Below are positions 19,168 to 26,844 of a DNA stretch of 45,312 nucleotides, in pieces. The stretch covers positions 1 to 45,312 of the forward strand of contig JAKOVX010000024.1 of assembly GCA_029781855.1 (NCBI GenBank), in the 5' to 3' direction. The stretch's first letter is position 1, and each line of letters opens with the position of its first letter. The position numbers and the translations under genes are program-made. The notes under the pieces were generated by a model. The model was given only the letters and a program-made list of their open reading frames with translations. It ran no database searches and was not told the origin of the DNA. The stretch is from Acidobacteriota bacterium. GTDB taxonomy: Bacteria > Acidobacteriota > Blastocatellia > Pyrinomonadales > Pyrinomonadaceae.

Positions 19168-19356
19168 ATGCCGAAAGAAAAAAAGAGACTGAGCAAAAAC
19201 GCCAAAGCGGCGCTCAAGGCGGTGACCGATTCCAAACTGCTCGCGGCCGCGAAGGCCGTGAACACGACCAACGCCGGGCGGGAACTGCGGGCGAACCAGG
19301 TCACGCCAAGGACCGCTGGGGCGAACAAACTTCGACCTGAGAAGAAACGCGGTTGA
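19168..19356 (+). CDS. Small lysine/alanine-rich basic protein, unknown
   Basis: 62 residues, strongly basic (MPKEKKRLSKNAKAALKAV at the start, RPEKKRG at the end), with no membrane segment. AGGA lies about 8 bases before the ATG, and the gene ends 15 bases before the 5-formyl-THF cyclo-ligase start, so it could be co-transcribed with it. The composition suggests nucleic-acid binding, but no family is recognised and it could be a chance frame. Confidence 0.5.
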   Translation: MPKEKKRLSKNAKAALKAVTDSKLLAAAKAVNTTNAGRELRANQVTPRTAGANKLRPEKKRG

Positions 19357-19371
19357 TCTGCCGATGAGCCG

Positions 19372-19992
19372 ATGACCAAAGCGGAACTTCGAAAACTCTA
19401 CCTCGAAAAGCGTTCGACGTTTCCGGCTGCTGATGTAATTGCTGTGAGCGGCCGGATCGCCGACCGTTTTTTTGAGAGCGTGGACCTATCGAGAGTCCGG
19501 ACTCTGCACTGTTTCATTTCGATCCCAAAGTTCAATGAGGTCGACACCTCCGCGATCTACAACCGGGTTTGGCTCGACTTTCCGGACATCGTCACCGTTG
19601 CACCGCAAACCGACCTGGCCACGGGTGCGATCGAGAATGTTATTTTTGATTCGGACACGGAATGGAATGAGAACAGCTGGGGCATCCGCGAGCCCGCGGG
19701 CGGCGATATCGTCGAGCCGGCTGACATCGATCTCGTCGTAGTGCCGCTGCTCTGCTTCGACGGGCGCCTTCATCGCGTCGGCTATGGCAAGGGAATGTAC
19801 GACAAGTTTCTGGCACGCTGCCGGACGGATTGCGTCAAAGTCGGAGTGAGCCTGTTTCCACCGGTCGATACGATCGCCGACGTCTCCGAAAGTGACGTCG
19901 CTCTCGACCTCGTGATCACGTCGAATGCCGCCTTTAATACGCAAGCGGAAACGCGAAAGTCGCGCGTCAGGGGCACAACTCTCGCGTCCTGA
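19372..19992 (+). CDS. 5-formyltetrahydrofolate cyclo-ligase
   Basis: 206 residues, normal length. It begins MTKAELRKLYLEKRSTFP (the family's basic N-terminal helix), and has VRTLHCFISIPKFNEVDT, WGIREPAGGDIV and VVVPLLCFDGRLHRVGYGKGMYDKFLARC, with the ATP/folate-binding GYGKGMYD motif. It converts 5-formyl-THF to 5,10-methenyl-THF with ATP. Downstream it converges with mscL. Confidence 0.93.
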   Translation: MTKAELRKLYLEKRSTFPAADVIAVSGRIADRFFESVDLSRVRTLHCFISIPKFNEVDTSAIYNRVWLDFPDIVTVAPQTDLATGAIENVIFDSDTEWNENSWGIREPAGGDIVEPADIDLVVVPLLCFDGRLHRVGYGKGMYDKFLARCRTDCVKVGVSLFPPVDTIADVSESDVALDLVITSNAAFNTQAETRKSRVRGTTLAS

Positions 19993-20010
19993 AGTTTAAA
20001 AAAACCAGAG

Positions 20011-20433
20011 TTATTTGGCCTTCAACAGGTCCCTGATCTCCGTCAGAAGGGCTTCCTGCGGCGGCGGAGGCGTGGCGGCGGCGAGCTTTGCGAAGTAGCT
20101 CATCGCAGCCTTAGCGATCAGGAACATCACGAATCCGACGATCAAAAACGTGATTATATCGCTGATCAGTTGTCCATAGCGAAGCACCGGCAGGCCTAAT
20201 TTTGCGACCGCATCGAGGTCAACCTGGCCGTCCTTCATCGGAAGCGCCGCTGACCCGAGATTAATAAATTTGCTTTTGAAATCGACTCCGCCTGTGAGCA
20301 TTCCGACGAACGGCATTATGATGCCCTCGGTGAATGTCGTCACGATCTTTCCGAAAGCCGCGCCGATTATGACGCCGATCGCCAGGTCGAGGACGTTGCC
20401 GCGGGCTATAAAAGCCTTGAATTCATTAAACAT
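20011..20433 (-). CDS. mscL: Large-conductance mechanosensitive channel MscL
   Basis: 140 residues, typical length. The N-terminal FKAFIARGNVLDLAIGVIIGAAFGKIVTTF is the pore-lining TM1 with its family-typical sequence, followed by a periplasmic loop (LTGGVDFKSKFINL), TM2 (YGQLISDIITFLIVGFVMFLI) and the cytoplasmic helix ending TEIRDLLKAK. It forms a homopentamer that opens on hypo-osmotic shock. It is monocistronic; 18 bases separate it from the convergent cyclo-ligase gene. Confidence 0.97.
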   Translation of the reverse strand: MFNEFKAFIARGNVLDLAIGVIIGAAFGKIVTTFTEGIIMPFVGMLTGGVDFKSKFINLGSAALPMKDGQVDLDAVAKLGLPVLRYGQLISDIITFLIVGFVMFLIAKAAMSYFAKLAAATPPPPQEALLTEIRDLLKAK

Positions 20434-20509
20434 AACGTTTTTTCTCCAGGGTGATTTATGAGTTTTTCGAGACGCCTAAACTATATTGCTCTTTGACGCA
20501 GGTGACAAG

Positions 20510-20535
20510 CGAAAAGGGCAGGAGATCCTGCCCTT
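20510..20535 (-). terminator. Rho-independent terminator of the bactofilin gene
   Basis: On the minus strand AAGGGCAG-GATCTC-CTGCCCTT (20535-20514) is followed by TTCG; stem 8-10 bp, 38 bases past the bactofilin stop. The run of T is short. Confidence 0.7.
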
Positions 20536-20573
20536 CGGGGAAGTTAATCGTGAACGATCTAACCTATCGCCTC

Positions 20574-21221
20574 TTAGGCGGTTGCGACGTCGGCCGCCTC
20601 GTCATCGTCGTCCTCGTCGAACAGCGATGCGGCTTCGTCCTCGGTGTCGTCGGCGACCGTCGCGGTTGTGCTATACGTCGGGGTTTCGGGTTCGGCGAGC
20701 TGCTTGGCGGACGCCGAAGCAACCTCGTCCTCCTGCTTTTCGCGGGCCTGGAGCATGTTGCAGCCGCCCTCAAGGATCGCACCTTCTTCGACGATCAGCC
20801 GAGGCGTCTGGATATTGCCGATGACGCGGGCAGTGCGGCCGAGATGGAGCTTTTCGGTGGCCAAAATGTCGCCATTTACCGTTCCATTGATCATGGCCGC
20901 GGCCACCAAAACGTTGGCATCGACCTGGCCATTGGTGCCGATTATCAGGGTACCCGTAGACGATGAAACCGTGCCGATGAGGTGGCCGTCGACGCGGAGC
21001 ATCGCGTGGAACTCGGTCTCGCCGGTGAGCGTCGTGCCGTGGCCGACAAAGCCGCTCAGGCGTCCTTCCTTGATGTCGCGGGCCATCGAATCGCTCTCGG
21101 TGATCGCCGCTGCGGGGGCTGAGACGGCGGCCTGATATCGATAGCCGGTATCGGTCGGCTGAGCCTGAAAGTCGCTGCTGTCGTTCGAGTCTGTCCTCGA
21201 GTTTCTTCCCATTCTGATCAT
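20574..21221 (-). CDS. Bactofilin family cytoskeletal protein
   Basis: 215 residues from the ATG at 21221 (GAGGA about 12 bases upstream); a longer frame starts at 21272. The core (about residues 60-165) is the polymer-forming beta-helix of bactofilins: GFVGHGTTLTGETEFHAMLRVDGHLIGTV, TLIIGTNGQVDANVLVAAAMINGTVNGDI and ATEKLHLGRTARVIGNIQT, each with the short repeating hydrophobic pattern. The N-terminus is disordered and the C-terminus is an acidic tail (LFDEDDDDEAADV). Bactofilins form filaments at the inner membrane that scaffold peptidoglycan remodelling or polar proteins. It is a single gene with its own terminator. Confidence 0.93.
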   Translation of the reverse strand: MIRMGRNSRTDSNDSSDFQAQPTDTGYRYQAAVSAPAAAITESDSMARDIKEGRLSGFVGHGTTLTGETEFHAMLRVDGHLIGTVSSSTGTLIIGTNGQVDANVLVAAAMINGTVNGDILATEKLHLGRTARVIGNIQTPRLIVEEGAILEGGCNMLQAREKQEDEVASASAKQLAEPETPTYSTTATVADDTEDEAASLFDEDDDDEAADVATA

Positions 21222-21464
21222 AGTTTTATTATTCCTCGGTTTATAAGAATTACTGACAAATTCAGACGACAATGCTGCGTATCAGCGAAAAGGAAGGCCC
21301 ACGAAAAGCGTCGGCGAATGTCCTGTTTGGGGTTGGACGAGGTCGAATTTTTCAGTCTCAACAATCATAGTTGACTTCGGCCATGGGTGTCTAGTTCTTT
21401 TTTAAGGTTGTCAAAGGTGGCCCGGCGTGTCAGAATTCGAAGGTTTAGGAGTGTTTCGCGAAAT

Positions 21465-22358
21465 TTGAAGACTGAATCCAAAACAAAGACCAAGCTGCTC
21501 AAGAAAATGGGCAATGCGATCGCCGATTTCTCGATGATATCTGAGGGCGACCGCGTGATGGTGTGCATCTCGGGCGGCAAGGACAGCTACACGATGCTCG
21601 ACCTGCTGCTCGACGTACAGAAACGGGCGCCGGTAAATTTCGAGATCCTTGCGGTCAATCTCGATCAAAAGCAGCCTGATTTCCCCGAGCATATTTTGCC
21701 GGAATACCTCGACGCTCGCGAAGTGCCGTACCGCATCGTCCAGGAAGACACTTACTCGATCGTGACCGCGCACATCCCCGAGGGCAAGACCTATTGTTCG
21801 CTGTGCAGCCGCCTTCGCCGCGGCATTCTCTACAACATCGCGGTCGAAGAGGGCTGTACGAAGATCGCGCTCGGGCACCACGCGGACGACATCATCGCGA
21901 CGTTCCTGATGAACCTTTTTTACGTCGGCCAGCTCAAGGCAATGCCGCCGATCCTGCGGAGCGACGACGGTCGCAACACGATCATCCGGCCGCTCGCCTA
22001 CTGCCAGGAAAGCGAGATCGCCGCCTACTCGGTCGAGCAGAAATTCCCGATCATCCCGTGCAATCTGTGCGGTTCGCAGCCCAATCTCAAGCGGGCACGC
22101 GTCAAGCGCCTCGTCACCGAGCTCGAAAAGGAAACGCCCTTCATCCGCCAGACGATGATGACGGCGCTGACGAACGTCACGGGCTCGCACCTGCTCGACA
22201 ATGAGCTGTACGATTTCCGCAATTTTGCCCCAATGGTCAAATCGATCCCGGCCGGGCACGGCAGCGTGGAAAAGGAACTCGACGAGGTCTTCGACCACTC
22301 GGAACCGGCATATCGCCCCGACCTGATGGCAGTCGCAGGCCTGGCCGCCGACCACTGA
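21465..22358 (+). CDS. ttcA: tRNA 2-thiocytidine biosynthesis protein TtcA
   Basis: 297 residues from a TTG at 21465 preceded by AGGAG; the open frame extends to a GTG at 21387, but the extra 26 residues are not needed by the family. Motifs: PP-loop [18 protein letters not shown], the CxxC in [33 protein letters not shown], and [16 protein letters not shown] carrying the second CxxC; the cysteines ligate a [4Fe-4S] cluster. TtcA thiolates C32 of some tRNAs. The start is uncertain. It marks the left boundary of the accessory region. Confidence 0.93.
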   Translation: MKTESKTKTKLLKKMGNAIADFSMISEGDRVMVCISGGKDSYTMLDLLLDVQKRAPVNFEILAVNLDQKQPDFPEHILPEYLDAREVPYRIVQEDTYSIVTAHIPEGKTYCSLCSRLRRGILYNIAVEEGCTKIALGHHADDIIATFLMNLFYVGQLKAMPPILRSDDGRNTIIRPLAYCQESEIAAYSVEQKFPIIPCNLCGSQPNLKRARVKRLVTELEKETPFIRQTMMTALTNVTGSHLLDNELYDFRNFAPMVKSIPAGHGSVEKELDEVFDHSEPAYRPDLMAVAGLAADH

Positions 22359-22403
22359 GAGCGGAAAAGCGGAGACCGATCTCGGCAGCACACCCGTTAT
22401 TTC

Positions 22404-22506
22404 CCAGGCGCACTTAGAATGGGCCTCAGGCGCTATGTTTACCCCCTCCAGGCGCACTTAAAATAGGCCTCAGGCGCAATGTTTACCCCTCTCAGGCGCA
22501 CTCGGC
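22404..22506. repeat. 44-bp tandem repeat, about 2.3 copies
   Basis: Copies begin at 22404, 22448 and 22492 (the last incomplete). Each unit has two CAGGCGC boxes and ends in ATGTTTACCCC; the first two copies differ at only a few positions. It lies 46 bases after ttcA at the edge of the accessory region and is not coding. Confidence 0.85.
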
Positions 22507-22698
22507 ATTTCGTGCCGAAATCACCGCTTGTTTCATCTTTGGTGCCTCGCGACCGGCTAAAAGGCGCTCCGCCGGGCCCCGGCTCTGATCGCTCGGTTGA
22601 TCCGGCTCTGATCTGCCGCTGATCGCCGTGTTAACGCGTCCCTCGATCGCGGTGTTCATCGCTGCGTTGACTGCAGGGTTTTGCCACGATGTTTTATC
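22507..22698. other. Gene-free stretch with scattered short repeats
   Basis: Together with the tandem repeat this fills the 400-base gap between ttcA and the next gene. CCGGCTCTGATC occurs twice, and GGCATTTCGTGCC is a short hairpin. Frames on both strands are low-complexity and unconvincing. Confidence 0.4.
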
Positions 22699-22737
22699 TA
22701 TGCAACGCATAGCCATATATGCTACACTTGAAGTGTA
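22699..22737. promoter_or_regulatory. Two adjacent palindromes upstream of the unknown gene at 22760
   Basis: TATGC-AAC-GCATA (22699-22711) and TACACTT-G-AAGTGTA (22723-22737) are perfect inverted repeats within 60 bases of the start codon. They may be operator or promoter elements. The first overlaps a sequence also found at 17266-17283. Confidence 0.5.
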
Positions 22738-22759
22738 TCGGAGGAGCGGCCACAAGCAT

Positions 22760-23176
22760 ATGATGAAAGATTGGCAGGAGTGCCCGCGGGGCGACATCCG
22801 TCCGCAATGGGCGGCAATTTACGTGACGATGAACCCGAAGGGCGAGATCGCCATGAGCAGCGTGACGTACGAGCGGCTCGGGTCGCCGCCGGCATTCGTC
22901 CTGCTGTATGACGCGGCCCGCAACCGCATCGGGCTGAAACCCGCCGGCCTCGACACCCGCAACGCGTATCCCGTCCGGTGCAGCCGCGGCCGGGGAGCAC
23001 GCCGCATTCGCGGACACCGGCTGATGCACGAATTTCGCATAGACATCCCCGAGACCGTCCGATTTCACGACGCCGATACCGACGCCGACGGCGTCCTGAT
23101 CCTCAATCTCCAGACCGCACGCCCCGCCGCCCGCGCCGTCAACCACTGGACGAAACGCGCCAAGCCGAGCGGCTAG
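22760..23176 (+). CDS. Conserved-looking hypothetical protein, unknown function
   Basis: 138 residues from ATG 22760; GGAGG lies about 15 bases upstream, rather far, and the frame is open to 22628. The sequence WAAIYVTMNPKGEIAMSSVTY then GSPPAFVLLYDAARNRIGLKPA looks like a small beta-rich domain, and the C-terminus is DTDADGVLILNLQTARPA. I have the impression of a family recurring in Blastocatellia genomes but cannot name it. Two perfect palindromes precede it. It abuts the first RHS-tip remnant, whose conserved block starts 14 bases after its stop. Confidence 0.6.
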   Translation: MMKDWQECPRGDIRPQWAAIYVTMNPKGEIAMSSVTYERLGSPPAFVLLYDAARNRIGLKPAGLDTRNAYPVRCSRGRGARRIRGHRLMHEFRIDIPETVRFHDADTDADGVLILNLQTARPAARAVNHWTKRAKPSG

Positions 23177-23189
23177 TACCGGCCGATAG

Positions 23190-23275
23190 GGTAGGGCTCC
23201 GTCCGCAGACGCTTTACCGTCAAGGCCGGGAACTGCACTTATGAGTGGTACTATTTTGGGAGAGGGTTACAGTCC
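23190..23275 (+). pseudogene. RHS core / toxin-tip remnant (copy A)
   Basis: Reading from 23201 gives VRRRFTVKAGNCTYEWYYFG, which matches the frame of copy B at 25208-25279 (VRKRFSVKAGNRTNGWYYLG). Its first 24 bases (23190-23213) are identical to 27038-27061 in copy C. The frame continues with unrelated residues and stops. No start codon or upstream RHS sequence is present, so this is a scrap of an RHS gene end. It lies 17 bases upstream of the double-CxxCG immunity gene. Confidence 0.65.
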
Positions 23276-23291
23276 ACGGTAATATCGAAAA

Positions 23292-24011
23292 ATGAACATA
23301 TTTCGAGCCTTGGAACAGCGGTCAGTCCCATCGGGGTATTTTCGTGGAGAGCACTCGTGGAACCTGCCGGGGATTACTTGTTCAAGATGTGGTGAAATTT
23401 GGGCCACCACGGGCGTTGAATATCCTTCGATCGACATTTCGGAATTATTTGGTCTTAAGGAACTTGAAAAGAGATGGGTCGTCGGAGTCGAAGAATTTAT
23501 CAAACTCGAACAGACTATTTTGGACAAATTTCCTCAGATTGAAATCGTAACTCCCGGTTCAAGCTTTGGGCCTCTGGTAGGGGAATTGAAAGGCAGAAAC
23601 TTCACCGATTTTGTACGTTTTGTTCCCTGGACCCTTTTGATACGTGAAATTGCCCTCAGGGCTTTAGCTAGTATGGGGAAGTTAAACTTACCAGAAACCG
23701 TTAAAGTTCAATTTGACGACCATGAATTCGAAGACAACGTCTTTGAATTCCAAATAATGCCAAAGGGAACCCTGGTATTTGACGGCGACGAACAAGCCGA
23801 CGTTCCTCCCTGTCCAGTTTGCGGTCGCAGGTCGAATGCGACGCCGAGAAAGCTGAAGATACACGCGGACTCGATCCCGCGCAATCTAGATGTGTTCCGA
23901 CTCGCGAATCTTCCGACAATCATAGCTACAAGCGAGAGATTTGTTAATGCCGTTAGTGAACTAAGGTTGACGGGCATAGAATTCGAAGAAATCGAAATCG
24001 TGAATTCTTGA
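23292..24011 (+). CDS. Double-CxxCG (SitI6-type) immunity protein
   Basis: 239 residues. Two zinc-knuckle-like motifs are visible: CSRCG at residues 30-34 and CPVCG at 174-178, with ITCSRCGEIWATTGVEYP at the first. This pattern is that of the Myxococcus paralogous double-CXXCG family, which includes SitI-type immunity proteins protecting against exchanged or polymorphic toxins. The codon use is more A/T-rich than the flanking housekeeping genes, fitting horizontal transfer. It sits between the RHS scrap A and the RHS core fragment at 24061; the matching toxin domain is not visible. Assignment rests on the two motifs and the context. Confidence 0.75.
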   Translation: MNIFRALEQRSVPSGYFRGEHSWNLPGITCSRCGEIWATTGVEYPSIDISELFGLKELEKRWVVGVEEFIKLEQTILDKFPQIEIVTPGSSFGPLVGELKGRNFTDFVRFVPWTLLIREIALRALASMGKLNLPETVKVQFDDHEFEDNVFEFQIMPKGTLVFDGDEQADVPPCPVCGRRSNATPRKLKIHADSIPRNLDVFRLANLPTIIATSERFVNAVSELRLTGIEFEEIEIVNS

Positions 24012-24060
24012 GTGGGGGGATACGGCGTCCGACGATCCAATTGATGAGTATGTTGCATAG

Positions 24061-24384
24061 TACGCAAGGAAACTTGCCGATCACCCGGCGGTAAACTACA
24101 CGGCGACGGACATGCTCGGCAGTCCACGGGTGCTTACGAATTCGCTTGGCGAGGTTGTGTCGCGACGTGATTTCCTCCCGTTCGGCGAAGAGGTCCTTCC
24201 CGACGGCGCAAACCGCACGGCGGATCAAAAATATGTCGTCGATGGTGTACGGCAAAAGTTTACCGGCTATCAGAAGGACGAAGAGACCGGCCTCGACTTT
24301 GCCGAGGCGAGGATGTACGAGAACCGCTACGGCCGCTTCACCGCCGTCGATCCGCTGCCAGCATCAGGTACGTTTCCCTTTTGA
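24061..24384 (+). pseudogene. C-terminal fragment of an RHS-repeat core without a toxin tip
   Basis: The frame (open from just after a TAG at 24058) reads NYTATDMLGSPRVLTNSLGE, RRDFLPFGEEVLPDG, QKFTGYQKDEETGLDFAEAR and MYENRYGRFTAVDPLPASG, the complete hallmark of the RHS-repeat-associated core domain (LGSxRxxT, YLPFGE, FTGxxxDxETGLDxxxAR, GRFxxxDPL). After PASG only TFPF precedes the stop, so the variable toxin domain that normally follows is absent. The N-terminal thousand or more residues are missing as well. The Imm11-type gene starts 6 bases downstream. Confidence 0.85.
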
Positions 24385-24390
24385 TTTAAG

Positions 24391-24957
24391 ATGAAAATCT
24401 ACAGTGTCGAATCCGATGTAAATCACTACCAATGGTTGCTCCCAGAGGCGACCGGTGAGGAACTTCTGACCTTAAACACGTTTGATTGCAGCTCGCGTCA
24501 GCGTTATTGGACTCCGCCATACGTCACAGCACTCGACGCAAAACTGAAGATGGGTGATTTTTTGCACTATCATCCGTCAGTGTTGTTAGCTTCGCCAGAC
24601 CGATTTCACGGCGTGAGACCATTTTTCGAGTCGGCAGGGGAACTTCTTCCTCTGTGGTTTGATGGTGATCAATATACCCTCCTGAATATTACAAATTGCG
24701 TAAACGCGTTGGATGATGCCAATACGGAATGGGTGAGAGCGAAAGACGGCAGCAAAGTTGAAATAATGCGCCATGCTTTCAATTTGGACAGGCTGCCTAG
24801 TTCGTCATTATTTAAGATTCCGGAAACTTGTAGAGGTACGGTTTTGACGTGGGAAAAACATGGTGATCCTTCCAAAGAATTCAAGGCTTTTGTTGAAGAA
24901 AACGATCTTAAGGGTTTGCTCTTTGAACAGTTGTGGGATTCTGCCGATCAAGAATAG
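24391..24957 (+). CDS. Imm11-type (DUF1629-like) immunity protein
   Basis: 188 residues: MKIYSVESDVNHYQWLLP at the N-terminus, then FHGVRPFFESAGELLPLWF and YTLLNITNCVNALDDANTEW, a pattern typical of the Imm11/MXAN_0049 immunity family (PF07791). It sits 6 bases after the truncated RHS core, the normal place of an immunity gene, although the toxin it would neutralise is gone. No signal peptide, so cytoplasmic. The family assignment is from memory of the pattern and should be checked. Confidence 0.7.
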   Translation: MKIYSVESDVNHYQWLLPEATGEELLTLNTFDCSSRQRYWTPPYVTALDAKLKMGDFLHYHPSVLLASPDRFHGVRPFFESAGELLPLWFDGDQYTLLNITNCVNALDDANTEWVRAKDGSKVEIMRHAFNLDRLPSSSLFKIPETCRGTVLTWEKHGDPSKEFKAFVEENDLKGLLFEQLWDSADQE

Positions 24958-25156
24958 CAGAGATGCCAATTCTTATGTCCAGTTCTTTATTCGATGGTCC
25001 GCGCCGCTTATCTCTTAGTGATTCCATTTGCAGTTCTGGCTTGGTTCGTTCAAATCAAGGGAGATACTAAGCCATCACTTGCTCTTTTTGTTTCGTCTTT
25101 TTGTCCGTCTAACTTTTTTCAAATTCGAATCGCTCCTCGAGAGTGTCCGTTCTAAC
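24958..25156 (+). other. Intergenic stretch with one possible 53-codon membrane ORF
   Basis: Between Imm11 and the next toxin tip. The frame 24994-25155 would encode a short protein with one hydrophobic segment (AAYLLVIPFAVLAWF); no Shine-Dalgarno is visible and the C-terminal half looks random, so it is probably decayed sequence. Confidence 0.3.
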
Positions 25157-25519
25157 AGCACTAACCGCACGACTTGTGGCAAGTACTCGCAGCCAGGCCA
25201 TGACTCTGTTCGCAAACGCTTCAGCGTCAAGGCCGGGAACCGCACTAATGGGTGGTACTATCTTGGGGGACGGTTACACAGCGAGTTAGTTTATGCAACA
25301 GACACCGGTAGTTTAACACCACTCTGGGCTCAGCTTGATTTAGCTTTATCGAGATCAAGGTCAGCACAGGCAATTTTTGAGATTGACACGTCCCTCATCA
25401 ATCAAGAACCTCTTCTGGTTCGACCCGTAACCGGTAATGTTTTTTCTAGACCGGGTGGTGGAACCGGATATATTTTTGGACGCCCATTTCCAGGTGGGAG
25501 TTTCACAAGAATTCAATAG
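25157..25519 (+). pseudogene. Orphan RHS-linked toxin tip (copy B)
   Basis: The open frame reads CGKYSQPGHDSVRKRFSVKAGNR-like RHS junction sequence, then GWYYLGGRLHSELVYATD and an unrecognised domain ending LLVRPVTGNVFSRPGGG and TGYIFGRPFPGGSFTRIQ, followed by a stop. The last part has the look of a compact C-terminal toxin domain, but I cannot name it. No RHS core or plausible start precedes it; the frame is open upstream to 25028. An unknown small gene follows 17 bases downstream, in the position of its immunity gene. The junction part is homologous to copies A and C. Confidence 0.6.
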
Positions 25520-25536
25520 AGGAACGAAGCAAGACT

Positions 25537-25884
25537 ATGAAGGTAGAGAACATAAACGATGATCGCTTTAGAATCGCTATAGAATTTTTAAAAGAAAACC
25601 AAGCATTGAATTTTAACGATGTTCATTTCTCACTTAACGGAGAAGAAGGTTTAGTCGAAATTGGTAGTGAAAGCACTTGGGCTGGCAAGATCACGCATGA
25701 AACTGCGCTTTCAGACATTCAAAGGGGTATCAATACCTTCAACTATTTAGTAGAGAATAGTCCGGATTTCGCAGAAACCGTTAAAGGCTACTCTCCCCGA
25801 TTTTCGCTAATAGTTGACGACGGAATGGTAACCGTAGATATTGCGTCTCTATCGCATGGAGAAATCATTTTCCTAGGTGACTGA
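25537..25884 (+). CDS. Putative immunity protein of the 25157-25519 toxin tip
   Basis: 115 residues, acidic, without membrane segments or signal. The sequence (IAIEFLKENQALNFNDVHFSL, DIQRGINTFNYLVENSPDF, TVDIASLSHGEIIFLGD) matches no family I know. GAGGAA lies about 12 bases upstream of the ATG. The function is inferred only from position directly after a toxin-like C-terminus; small acidic proteins in this position of RHS/CDI loci are usually immunities. A/T-rich like the other cassette genes. Confidence 0.6.
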   Translation: MKVENINDDRFRIAIEFLKENQALNFNDVHFSLNGEEGLVEIGSESTWAGKITHETALSDIQRGINTFNYLVENSPDFAETVKGYSPRFSLIVDDGMVTVDIASLSHGEIIFLGD

Positions 25885-25981
25885 GCTACCCCCAATTTTT
25901 GTTACAGATCTAAATCAGAGAATTCCGGGTTTTGTGATATTTCTGAACTGCCTCGTTTGGGGTGAGGCTGTTCGGCGGGCT

Positions 25982-26104
25982 TCACGGCCCGAGCGCATCG
26001 TAAACGTCCTTGAACGCCTGGATTTTTTCGATCGCTTCTTCGGTCGAGACGAACCATTTGACGTTCAAATATGCGGCCCCGAAGCTGCCTTCTGGACGAT
26101 CCGA
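25982..26104 (-). pseudogene. Possible IS3-type transposase C-terminal remnant
   Basis: The minus-strand frame gives GSFGAAYLNVKWFVSTEEA and IEKIQAFKDVYDALGP before a stop, resembling the end of IS3-type integrase cores (FxxxLxxxWFxSxxEAxxxIxxWxxxYN). The usual RPHxxLG ending is missing and upstream residues are not recognisable. Weak evidence. Confidence 0.35.
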
Positions 26105-26282
26105 AAAACGCGTTGTCGCCCGATGCCCGCTACGCGGGCCTGCGTCAAATTCTGGCTCACGATGAGTGTTTCGCCCTTGCTGACGCGCGGGCTTGTGCAG
26201 CTTCCACTTGATCAATCCCGTGGCGACATTATGGCGCACGCTCCGCGGGCTTGGGGGTGGAGGGTTGTTGGCGTCGCGGTTT

Positions 26283-26308
26283 CTACAAACAGGTCGCCCC
26301 GATGGGGC
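26283..26308 (+). repeat. REP-like hairpin
   Basis: CTACAAACAG followed by the hairpin GCCCC-GAT-GGGGC (26296-26308); same layout as the REP cluster at 27390-27703. Confidence 0.7.
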
Positions 26309-26361
26309 TGGCGGGGACGTTGACGTGCGGGTACGATCGTCCATAAAGTACGTTAAATTGA

Positions 26362-26814
26362 ATGAAATATTTGGCACGATTGATATTATTCACGATCCTC
26401 ATTTTTTCAGGCGGCTGTTTGTCTATTCCCAGACAAATCAAGAAGAAAATTGCCGACAATACAACACGAGCCACGGACGAAGCCATAAAAGGGTCGCCAA
26501 AATTGCAAGAGTTAAATAAGATCTGCACCGATATACCCTTGCCCGACGATTTTGTTTTTGAGGAAAAGTATTTGTTAACCGTCGGTTTGAACGAAAACTT
26601 GACATACTCCTACGATTCAAAAACCGCTTTCAATGAGTCCCGAAAGATCTTCGAAGACTATTTCAAGGAAAAAGATTGGAGGGTGAGGGATATGTCGGAT
26701 AAGTATCCGCCCGGCCTCGATTTTACCGATGGAAATGTAAACGTGTCGGTCGGAGCTGAAAGCATAGGAGACGGATTCGCCTATACGATCTATTGCAAGC
26801 GTTTGGAGAACTGA
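26362..26814 (+). CDS. Putative lipoprotein, unknown function
   Basis: 150 residues. The N-terminus MKYLARLILFTILIFSGGC is a type II signal with lipobox-like SGGC, so Cys-19 is probably lipidated. The mature part is charged and mixed alpha/beta (LPDDFVFEEKYLLTVGLNEN, ESRKIFEDYFKEKDWRVRDM) and no known domain is recognised. It is A/T-richer than the flanks and sits among the RHS cassettes; membrane-anchored immunity proteins occur in such loci, but that role is only a possibility here. A weak terminator hairpin follows. Confidence 0.7.
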   Translation: MKYLARLILFTILIFSGGCLSIPRQIKKKIADNTTRATDEAIKGSPKLQELNKICTDIPLPDDFVFEEKYLLTVGLNENLTYSYDSKTAFNESRKIFEDYFKEKDWRVRDMSDKYPPGLDFTDGNVNVSVGAESIGDGFAYTIYCKRLEN

Positions 26815-26844
26815 CCCTTTTAGAACAAAAAAAGGGAATTTTTG
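26815..26844 (+). terminator. Possible terminator after the lipoprotein gene
   Basis: CCCTTTT (26815-26821) pairs with AAAAGGG (26830-26836) and is followed by AATTTTT; it begins right after the stop codon. Confidence 0.45.

Larger units (their letters stand above)
25885..26361. other. Gene-poor stretch with degraded mobile-element sequence
   Basis: No intact gene. It contains a probable transposase scrap on the minus strand (25982-26104), a REP-like hairpin at 26283-26308, and otherwise unrecognisable sequence; the plus-strand frames look random. Confidence 0.5.

Noticed and set aside
21411..22457. 348-aa minus-strand reading frame
   Set aside because: Antisense to ttcA, which has all PP-loop and CxxC motifs.
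22492..22797. 101-aa minus-strand frame over the tandem repeat
   Set aside because: Low complexity, no known motif, and overlaps the repeat and palindromes; no ribosome binding site.
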